From: Streblospio benedicti
Taxonomy: Eukaryota; Annelida; Polychaeta; Spionida; Spionidae
Length of the DNA: 64,000 nucleotides
NCBI GenBank assembly: GCA_019095985.1
Contig: CM032660.1
Location: 28,610,882 to 28,674,881 of the forward strand
Direction of reading: 5' to 3'
In this document: piece by piece, positions 11,901 through 23,900 of the stretch
Position numbering within the stretch: position 1 is the first letter of the stretch
How the letters are laid out: each line of letters begins with the position of its first letter
Program-made: the position numbers and the translations under genes
The notes under the pieces: model-generated
Database searches by the model: none
The model's input: the letters and a program-made list of their open reading frames with translations, nothing else
Told to the model about the DNA's origin: nothing

Positions 11901-14900
11901 AATGAAATGTCATATTGTAGTATTTGATTCTGGCATTTTTTACACTGAATGCAAAGGCACAATTCAAGGAGTGATTGTCTAAAGTGTACGTAAGCCTTAC
12001 AAACGGAAATCTATTTATGTTAGTTACTCACAAGTTCACAACAGGAGTGGAAAAATCCCCTTTTTGGTCACGTGGCACTTTGTGGCTCAACATGTGCAAA
12101 TCCAACTCATGATAGTTGGTTTATCATACAAACTTGTGAAATAGTGATCAACCTTGAAGATTTGTAACAGCCCAATACCTTTGCCTCTTAAGATAGCACC
12201 AAGATAAATGAATAGAAACTGTACCTATGAAACTTTATTAAACCTGTACTTATGACCTATTGACAGCACGTTTAAAAAATTATGCTTAGAACATATTTTA
12301 TCGTAAAAAGTGCTTAATTGTTAAGGTTAATAATTACTAAATTTTTTTTCTTCGCTGGGAACTTTAGGGTTAATATGAAAAATTATAATGGTAGCCTAAT
12401 GATAACAGGACAAAAATGTGACAGCCATTACCGAAATTGTGCATCTTTCACATTGGAAGTCATGCAAAAAGTCGAAGGTACATGTACATACATAGTAAGA
12501 CATACATAGTGTATGTATGTGAAAGAGTGAATTGGCATCAAGCAGTATTAACTTATTACTTGTGAACTTAATATTTGTTATCAAATGTGCAGTAACTACA
12601 GTCACGATTTCACAATACATGTTTATACTAAAAAACAAAATTTTGTTTTGTGAAGTTCATCACACGAAAACGTTTTTATGGGCATTTTTAGGAGTAGAGT
12701 GTCCATATTAGTGATTTGTCCCCATTAGTCAAACCATTTTAGTCACAATGCATCAAAAAGGAGAATATAAAAGTGATTTTCATTTATTTTGAGTTGTCAG
12801 TACGGCTTTAGATGGTTAATAGGATCATCCTCTGTATAGGACTGGCACAATGTGGAGGACGAGGCATGCAAGTTTCTCACTAGTTATCGTATGTATGGGA
12901 GTGTGACTGTGTTGAAGGCAACGTGGTATGTACACGTGAAGCCAGGAGATCAATATGCCTAATACGCCTTCACAGTAGAAGTGCAGCTTTCCCACTGAGC
13001 GGCTTATGTAACATAGCAAAAACATTCAACTTAGAGCCTCACAGCTCTTTACAATTCATTTTGTTCAATTAAATAGAGTATGTTTGACTAGGGGCAGATC
13101 CAGGTTTTTCGTATGGGAGAGGGTTTAAGTTAAAAGAGTGTTGATAAATGTTGTGAGTGCTGCAGGCATGCACTTGCCATAGGGGCTCAAGGTATACCGT
13201 GTATTGGAAAGTTTTCAAAATTCTGGGTGCTCTCAAGTGCATTCTGAGGCATTTTCGGGACAAATATTTCAAACATACAATCGTTCTTTAAAACAATATT
13301 TTTGTAGGGTTGTGGGTCGGTTGAGCCCTCAAAATTTCCCTATTTGTTGAGCTACGAGTAACATCATCCTATAATGATTCCATGTGAATCATGTCTGATT
13401 AAACCACTTTTGTAATTCCTTCACCTTGTCCATAAAATTTTTCATTTCCTCAAGATTTCATGTATCACGGATTTGTATGGAGGTGCATTTAGCTGTAAAT
13501 AATCTGTACCGAGAATTGAATTTCCTTCTACTGTAGTTGTTTCCCATTAGAATAGTTATTCTAGAGTTTGCAGAAGTTTTTTTCTTTTCTGTTCGTTTAG
13601 GTTAAACATCTCTGGGGATATATATTTACAATTGTTGATACTGGTCAACGGATTGGGTAAAGATTATAATTAGATAGGTGAAATTGTGATCGTATTGCAC
13701 CGAGAAGCTGTGTTAAAGGCGTAACACAGCATTTGATTAGCCGTACAAATTTAAAGAGACTATTTGGTCTGTAGTGTGAGTTTTGCTGTTGGTATGTTCA
13801 CTAGGACTGCCAGAAGGCACTGATCCAACAGTGGGCTGAGCAGGAGAAGAAGGTGAAGGACCTGGGGGAGTCCGGGGATTCGGAGCCCGGCCTCAGCTGT
13901 GAGATTTGCCAGGACCGCGCCAGCGGGCTCCACTATGGAATCATCACATGTGAGGGGTGAGTAGCCAGTGACAGTTATTTTAGGGTTTGTGACCGTAGAA
14001 TGGCGGGAATTACTGTGATGCTGCAGGTGAACATTTTTATACTTACCTCTCTAGTGTAGAATAGTTTGAATTAAAAACCGTTATTATGGTTAAGGTATCT
14101 TCCTATTGAGAAGATTCTATTTCCATAACATGTGTTTCATATCTTGCACCTACATTGTAATCTTGTCATATGGGGTATACTTTGCTCAGAAGTAGAACAC
14201 ATGTTTATTTCATATCAAATGAGAATAAAACAAAGCAAAGTTGCATGTTATTCTATATGTGTTTATTGTAAATGGCATGTGGAAATAGTCCGCCTCCACA
14301 ATGACATCATGAGTTGTAATGAAGATATATGTAAATTCAATGTTCAAGATAGGAAGTGTTACATCAGATGGTGAAATAAATTGATAAAAAGTCTTTGTAA
14401 TATAATAGGGTCCTATTATTGAACATGAAATTATAAGTATAAACTGCTTCAAGCTGCTTTTTATGATGAAAATAAAAGTATAGTATATATAGATCATGAT
14501 ATTTCTTAAGACAGCTCAATTGCACAAAAAATATGTTCTTTTCATTATAGATTGCAAGTTAAAACTTATGAAAAAATAACATTGTAGGTGCAAAGGGTTC
14601 TTCAAAAGAACTGTGCAGAACCGGCGCACTTACACATGCGTGGGCACAGGCACTTGTGAGGTGACCAAGGCACAGCGCAATCGGTGTCAGTACTGCCGCT
14701 TCCGCAAGTGCCTGGACAAGGGAATGATTCTAGCTGGTGAGTTAAATATGCAATTTTATCCAGTTGAAGTGTAACTCTCACAACTGTTTACTGCACATAT
14801 GCTGAAGGAATTTGAAACCAGAGCAAAATCATATGCATCCTGCTTTACCAGCGTACATTAACATCACATCAGATTCTGTTTATTTAACACAATCACACAG

Positions 14901-17900
14901 ATGTGATTTGCTTTAAGGATTAGAATGAATCATATTGTGATAGAGCCTTTAAGAATGAGAAATATAAATTGTGGGATAAGCTTCATCTTTCCATTAGACA
15001 GTTCATTTCTACTTCTACCAACTTTTTCATTCTTATCTACTGTGGTCCACATTTAGAGTCCATATTTCTTATACCATAAGTTTGAAAGATGGCCATACAT
15101 CTACCTACATGTGACAAAGATAAGAGCAAACAGTTATGGTTATTTATTCATGGTTCAGTACTGATTGCTAAGGTGTCCAGAAAAAGTCAAAAGCTGGTAC
15201 AGTACAACCCTCGTTTAACCGAATATCAATTAACCGAATTTTTCCATCAACCAGACGTTCTGCAATAGTCCCCTTTTTTCCGGACATATACGGAAGATCG
15301 AGCTTGAGTTCGAACTATAAGCCTTTTCGTAACTGCGGGAGCGGACAAAGATGTCCAAACACAATGCACGCGGTATTGCAATAGCCTCTATCGAAAAGGC
15401 ACGCTACTCCATTTAGACAGCGCACACCAGAACACCACTGATTGATTGAGACTATCTCTGCACAACACACGCAGTCTTTGTTGCTACAAAACTCGTACGC
15501 CGATCCCGTTAGTATGGAAGCAACAAACTCGAGTTTTATTTAATATTATTGCAAACTATTGCTGTATATCTAATGTACAGGCCATAAAATGATATTCAAT
15601 CGCACTATCATCATAGGAATATTGGTTTACTGTATACAAACGTCATACCAAAGTTATGGATTATTTGTTCTGCAAAGGTATTTCTTGAATATCTCTTATT
15701 ATCGTTCATAGTCAGTCGTGGTCGTTCTTACATTCGCCAACCCCCGCCCCCTCAATCATCTGGATGTATCGATTTTCTGAACGTCTATCCACATTCCTAA
15801 CGTGTCCGGTTAAACGAGGTTGTACTGTACTTTGAAAAAAATGTTTATAATCAGAATGCGTGACCTTGAAATTTTAGAATAGCTTTAAATAGACTTTAGA
15901 TAGTTTTAGTAGGCCTTTTGCAGGATAAGGATATTTTAAGAGAGTAATATACACAACAAATTTCTTGGGTTTCAACTAAAAATATAAAAACATATGATGT
16001 ATGTATCTTATAAAGGAAAAAAACAACACTAAGGAATTATTTTGAATTTTGTATCAAATATATAGATGGATTTTAAATAGAACAGTTCATTTATAAATAG
16101 TGAAAGTAGACCCACATAAATCAGCTGTTGCAATAGATCTTTTTTATATGAGACAAGTGGAAAGTTTGGTTTTCAAGGTCTTTGCTATCATTTTCGGTCA
16201 ACATTCAACACGCACGTGATTTAATTGGCGACATTCCAATACACGTTTTAACTGTAGAATCTTACGTAGTTACTGGGAAGCCCAATTAGTCCGAAAAGAT
16301 TTGAACCGTGCTTATTTAGCATTTTTAATAGATCATATTTTATGATTAATTCTTTAATTAAAATGACGTATAGAAGATGCAATACTATTAAAATCACTTC
16401 TGATAGTGATAAAACCTTGTGTCATATAAGTGATAAAACCTTTTGTCATATAAGTGAATCAATTAAGACAAGTTGTGCTGGAATCGAGAGAACACTCTTA
16501 TTGATTTTCAATGTTGTAGTCCCACCATGTGTGTGTAGCCAGGCCAGCACGTGTTACTGAAACGTGCACTGCCAGGTATCAACTAGGGCGTGGGTTTAAT
16601 GTGCATCTATGTCATGATAAAAAGATACCAGAAATATCATGCATGTGAGGTAATCTCTCTACTTCTAAGGCTTGGGAAAACATGACTTCTTTAATTGCAA
16701 GAAAATGATGCGTGTTTAGTAATGTTGATGATTGTAAAAATGTTGAAAGGTGAATTGCTTTATAGGTTTCGTATTAAGAACAGATTCAGATTAAGGACAC
16801 TATCAGAAAATTGAGCAGAGAAAGTAGTTCAGGTCAATTTACCAAAATGGACTTTTATTTGATTATTAAAGGTATTTATTTATGAGAACAAAGTCTTACA
16901 TATATGTATGGTAATGTTGTATAACTGTTTTTACTGCCCTTGAAAATATTTTATATGTAACATTAACAAATTTTTTACATATGTTATATATGCCTACATG
17001 CAATTAAGGCAAGATTTTAACAGTTTCAAATAAAAGTTGTAGTAGTTGGGCTTTACACTATACTAAATGATAATCTCTGACATTGTTCTTTAGATGCACT
17101 GAAGTTCATGATTTGTTCTTAACCTGATGATGACCTTTTTAAACAAAAGGACTTCATGCTTTTTAATGTTATGCTGTATGAATTTTTTACAACATACAAA
17201 TCATATTCTGTTAACATACCTTAACAACTGAAATTGTCACGAGATCCGATTTTGTACAGTATTGATGCCAAGAGGATCATTTCTTATACAATATTAAGAA
17301 TAAGCATGCTGTGAGCATACTAATATTTTAATAGTTTGTTTATTTCTTTTTTTCTAGCAAAATAAGATATCTATGTGGCATTTTTAAAATCTATTTTGTA
17401 ATCTTTAACACAAAAATGTTCTATAAAATAATTATTTTTAAGAGAATTTTAACAGGAAATTATGCACATTTTTTTAAAAAAAATTATGTATATTTGACAG
17501 AAAAAAAAAGCATGTGGTTTTCTATTTTTTTGCTCTTTAACCATCCAGATAAAGTTTTTCCTAAAAATACATTTTTCTTTGGCTAAATTATGTATTCAAT
17601 GAAAACCTACAATTTTCTTAAACGCGATTTGGGATTGGATTTTTTGGACCAATTTCGATATAGACTGAAAATTTTGGATCAGTGATTGCTTTGAACGGAA
17701 AGTTACTTTGAATTCCGTTACCCATGGTCTGGAAATCGGGTGACCCGTGGACTCTAATCTGGGAATGGGAGGGTTAAGAATTTAATAGAATTGTGAGCTT
17801 TGCTACAAAAAAATTTTACTAAATTTTACAATTATAGTTATAGCACTTCTTAGAATAGAGCACCTCTTAGAATTATTTTTATGTTGTCAATAATTATAAG

Positions 17901-20900
17901 AAACTAATTCATTTTGACAAAACAAATATCCACAATGTTCTCCAAAATGGCTTCACAATGCAAATGAAGAATTATCATGAAAGTTGTTGCAGTACAAAAA
18001 CATCAGTTTAGAATGAAACTCTGGTAAAATAAATGATTGTAATTGAAACGTATGTAGATACTTGAAGAGTATAGAAATAAGCTTTAAAATATATAATAGC
18101 TCACGTAATATAAAGTCAACTATTTATTATTTTGTTAATGTTAAAAGCTATGATAATGGAAATTTCAGTTCTCAAATGTGAATTAGATATCAATAGTATC
18201 ATGTTTTAATGCAATAATGAAAACATGTGCATAAATTTTATATGTGTAGATAAAAAACTTTAATAATTTTTTTAAGCTTTTAAAAATCCTGACATCATCC
18301 GTAATGTTTTTGAAAAAGGTTCATGATCAAATTTTAAGCATTTAATTGATTTAATGCAATTTAGAAATTTGCAGTTTTGATTTTTAATTTTTTTGAAACA
18401 TAAAAGATATGTTTTATAATGCTTCTATGCACCATGCATGATATGGCCATGAACAGAGTAAGACTTAAAAATGCCAATGACACAATCATAAATTGAGCAT
18501 TCTTTATTCAAGTTTAGGTCTTTCACATAGCAACTGCTTGATGCAAACTTTGGAAATTGGAATCAGTTTGACACTAACTTTTATTTTCATGTGCCCAGCA
18601 GGGCAAGCGATGGTGCAAATCCATTTGCCAAATCTAATTTTCATGTGTCCTTAAAATTTTTAGCTGAATAGCAGACGGTAAAATAAAAGAAATCAAACCA
18701 AATAATAATTTAACTATCAGATCAACATAAAACTTCATTTGTGCAATGTAAGTTTCACCACAGGTAATACCAACATTGTGGATATGACATTGGGTTTGGC
18801 CTAAAATATTTAATTAGTATAATGACTTGTACTTTTATGCCCACCAGGAGCCTAAGATTTGATGTGCCCAGGACACCAGTGCAATAGCTAGCCTCAAACC
18901 CTGGGAATGCTACCATTGTGATACCTATTGACCAAGCTCTAATATAGGCATTAGAAAACATCTTATCCTGACCCAACAGTTGTATCACAACAGTGTCTAT
19001 ACTTGGTCTAATGTGTAGAAAACTTGCGTTTTTTGCTGAGACAAATCTTCATTTTCAGCTGTCCGAGAGGATCGATCTCCTGGTGGACGCAGTTCTGGAG
19101 CAGTCTATAATATGTACAAGGTAACATCACTACTTTATAATATTTATACAGTACAACCTCTTTTAACCATATATCTCTAATTTGTATGATTCTATTAAAC
19201 GAACGCTCTGCTATAGTCCCATGCAACCTGTTAACTAATGGTGACAAGGGTGAATGAGACATTGCATTGCTTTTTGTTATGGTCTCCTAGTCTCGACCAA
19301 ACGCTTCGATGGCATGGGCTCACACTATGCAATAGAGACTGGTTGAGTGAGGCTACCGGTAATGTTACATACTGATGTACATCAGTAATTAACTAAAGCA
19401 TGTGTTTTAAGTAAAATTATCGAAAAATATAGCTTTATGACTTGAACAAAGATATCAAACGGCGTTCGATTGTAGTATCATTATAGGAATATTGGTGTAC
19501 AATAAATAACTTCAAATTATAGTGATAGATGAGTTGTTCTATCTGGTATTTATTGAATATCTTCTATTATCATCCAAAGTCACTCATGATCGTGTACAAA
19601 CGTTGTTTCTTACATTTACCCACCTATGCCCCATCCGTCATCCAGACACCTTGATTTTCCGAATGTCAATCTACTATCTCAGCGTATCCAATAAAAAAAG
19701 GTTGTTCTGTAGTAGGTTTTAATGATGGCACAATATTCATGTACAAAGATATCGAGTAGGTAATATGTCATAGAAGTACACCATATGGTATAATATCTGA
19801 AAATAACATAAAATTGTATCTTTTTCTTTTACAGTGCTTTAAATTTGTTTTATTCTTTGAGGGAATGTTTTGATTAATGACCGCCTACCATGATAATTGT
19901 ATTTCTTGGATATGAATCATAATGCACGCTTTACTCACAATGTAAGTGCGAATATGATACTGAACACGTGGGAAGTGCCACTGCACATAAACCTGATGTA
20001 GCAGATTAATTTCCTGAGCTGAGTAGAAGTGGCTGCATTTAGTATGTAATCAGCTCACATTTGACGCTGTCATTGTCGAAGCACGTGAACACACAGTTTA
20101 CAAAAACGTGACATCAACGTGCAGCCGACTTCTCTAGCTTCACATGTCTCAAGGCAAATGAGATTTGTTGTTTCTTTTTACTGAAGCATCACAGAAGATT
20201 GGCTATTTGAATGATTGGAGTGGTTGGTTGAAATAAAACTGTTACAAACATTAGCCAATCAAAATATCTTTAATCATTTTAATGCAATATGCTATATGTA
20301 CTAGAGCAAAGATGAAAATCATGGCATAAATTCAAGTTGATATCAATTATTTCAGTTGCACTATATGAAGTTATCTTTTACTATCTACTGTATCTACTTT
20401 GATGTCACATTATGCACAACGTGCATGATATCTATTATTATTAATGTAAAAAGCATAAAGTTTTATAGTTTGTAGACGTTTACTGCAATGAAAATGAAAG
20501 AATTGTGAAAATATATGTACCAATGTACATACTTGTACACATTATGTTATATGATCCAATGTTCTGAAAATGTAGCCAACTCTGCAATAATGTTCAGCAT
20601 TGGTTGGTTAAATTATTACCTTTTTGTCTGAGGCATATCGGATAGAGATTAACCCCTTAGTGCCGGGCGCATATATGCGCCTCAGATTTTACGTGTTTTA
20701 GTGCCGAGGCGCATATATGCGCCTCAGTTTTCAGAAAAAAACAGTTTGAGTTTGTCTGCCATATTCGTATATAAACACTCGTGGTTCTAGTCTCAAATTC
20801 CGGTATGTCAACAACAACAACTTTACCTTGACATTTCGAAGCATTTCTAGAAGTAAATAAGCAGCATAGTGTTAATATTTTAATTATATTAGTGTGAACG

Positions 20901-23900
20901 AATATTTACCCACCAAACACGCATTATCTGCTGCAATTTTGAGCCGCGAAATACTCTTATTTGTGTTCGCAAAACCATAGCTTGTCGTATATGGTTTGAA
21001 TCGTCGTGAAGCCTGCTATTCATTGAGACCTTAAACAAATGTGAAACTAGACTCATCAAGGTCATATCCAGATATATATTTTGAGCCTTAATCAAAATGA
21101 ATAGCGGTATTCTTAGGTTCAAGCGCCACAAAACACGTTGACACTGCTAAGGAACCCTGAATTAGCCTTTATCAAGAGCGCTCCTACGATTCTATATCAG
21201 CGACGCGCGCTGCACAAGGCTGATTTTCAGGAAATACCGGCTTTTGGTAAGAGTGACAAAGTTGAACATTTTGAAGAAGAATTATCATATTATTCGTCAC
21301 CCACGCTCCATCTTATTGTATCTTGGATACCGAATCACAAATAAACCGTTTGGCAAACTACCCAATAAGTGTGGACGTTGGAAATCTAGTATTTCTATCA
21401 AAACGGATGATGTTTTTGTCGGGTGGTCGAGTGGTAGCACTGGTGCCTGTCAAAACTTCACGGCCTTGAAGAAATAAAAAAGTTGAACACGTTTTTGGTC
21501 CGTAATATTGTAAGTAAAAAAATATATTATTATGAAATAGGGATGGTTTATGGTGTTTTTGTGTCTATCCTGGATAAAAACTCGCTGCACTTAAAATTTC
21601 TACTGCTACTACGACATTTAAAATCAACCACGCAAGCTGTCAAATGAATGGACGATTACTCGAAATTGTCAAAATTTAACTTTATGCTGTATGTATCTTT
21701 TTATTTATTATGGTAAAAATAAGAAACTAGACCGTCTCCTGAATGTGTACTGTAAATGTGAAAATGTTCTGATGAAAAAACGTAAGAGCTACAAAGGATC
21801 ATATTTCAACTATGACAACTGAAGCCCCCACTGTGAATAACACGTCACGCAAAATGCGTGTCTGGCACTGAGGGGGGAGTATAGTGAATTTACGGCTGGC
21901 GTCAAGAGGGTTAAAGCATAAATCTTCGTTTTGCAAGATGTAAACGTCATTTGTGTTTTCAGGGCAAGTACAGGCGCCGGCTGGCTGGCAGTTCCCGCGC
22001 CTCCAGTGCTGGCTCAGACACGGCTTCAGTTGCAGACAGTGAGGACTCGAACACAAGCAGCAACAACAACATGATGGCGCCGGTTGTCATGCCACCACCA
22101 CCAGCAGTGCAGCAAGCGCCAAATCATCCAATCTTTTCACGCCAGTTCAGCCTTCCAACACCTCAAAACAACCCACTTGGACAACAACAGCAGCAGCAGA
22201 AGCAGCAACAGCAACAACAGCAAAGTCAGCTGGGTGCCATTCTCACATCACAGCCTGTTGAAGTGAAGATCAAGCAGGAAGTCAGCTGGCAGTCACCGCC
22301 ATCATTGCTGTTGTCTTCTCCAAATGAACGCATTAACGGCATGATGCGGATGACAGCATTGGGCACAATGCAAGGCTGTGGGAATGTGGGTAGTGACAGT
22401 GGGGCTAGCTTTCAAGTTCCCAAGAATGTTATGCCATCTTCGTCATCATCATGCACGTACAGAGCACCAGAAGGGATGAGTGTCGCAGCATCTAGTCAGG
22501 TTTCTCCTCGGGATAGTGGAGATGTAGACAGTAGGCTTCATGAACTGAATACTCAGAGGAATAGCAATCAACAGTCGCAGGGTAGTGGTGGTACTTCTAT
22601 AGACAAACACAACCATCAGGACAGTGAAAACTTGCAGTACAGAAATGACAGTAGTAGTAGTCAGTCACAAGTAAGGCAGCAGCAGCAGCAGCAACAAGCA
22701 CAGCATAATCTGTCCACCTCTCAGCCCTCCCGGCAGCAACAGCAACCGGACCAGGAGCCGCATCGCACTCAAGCAAGCTTTGCCTTTAGCAGCAGCAACC
22801 AGAGTTCAGGGGGACAAAACTGCCATCTTGTGTCCAGTGATAATAAGCCTACTGCTGAATCAGGGAAGATCCTAGCCAAGTATAGCAAGGTAACCTTACT
22901 GTTTCATTTCATAAGTGCTTGTATTCACAATTGTACAATTGCTATGTACATTAGAACACTAAAACACAAAGCAGTGGTTACATATTTTGTTTTTGGTTTT
23001 TATGCTAAAATACTGTATTTGAATAGCCATGTATTTAAAATGTTCTGTGTTCCAAAGTTTTATTAAGAGAGAGTAAAGCAACCCACAAAATTGTCTTGTA
23101 AAAATATACATACTGGTAGCATTTCCCTGGGTTTAAGCTTCAAATCTCTTAATATCATCACCTCCCCCCCCCCCCCCCGCTTTTAACCTAAGTCTACTCA
23201 TGCCTTCCCTCTATCTGCTGTAGGAACCTTTGCCAGGAGCATCGCTTTCTGTGGTGTCGGAACTGCTCACTACTGACAGCATCATCAAGTCCCTGACGTC
23301 CGTTCAGCGCAGCATGACTCTACTCAGCAACCTGTCTGACCTCACATACACAATGTGCGCACTCAGTGATGACATCGTCGCTCACCTCGCAGCATGGATG
23401 AAAGCACTGCCGTTCTACAGTGAGTTGACCTACGGTCATCATCAATGTAGCTGAATTGTCATCATCATCATTAATCATCTACATGGACTTGTCTCGTAGG
23501 AGTGATAATAACAGGAGAACGGCTTGAGGCCACCATGATGTTTTACGATGACTGTTATTACATGTGTGCATGTGTTGTAGGCGACATCCCGCTGGCGGCG
23601 AGCTCGGATGTGCTGTCCAACTCATGGTGCTCAATGCTGCTGCTCGTCACCTGCCTCGCTAAGGCCCAGTCACACATGGCCACGGACAGCAGGTAAACAC
23701 ATGATACATGAAGGATTTTGCAATTGCATACGGAACTTGAAAGATAGATAGATATATTGCTGTAAATATATGTGGATGTGTTCAAAGAACATGAAGTGAA
23801 ATTGCAAAAAAATAATTCTCTCATTGCTATAGGAAATCTTTTTACATAGTGAATGTATGTACAAGTTCACTAGCATACATCCAAGATTTCCCGCAATGTG

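Noticed and set aside
21424-21470. A tRNA-like A box (gtggtcgagtggtagc)
   Set aside because: An isolated match inside the piggyBac-like element, with no B box at the right distance.
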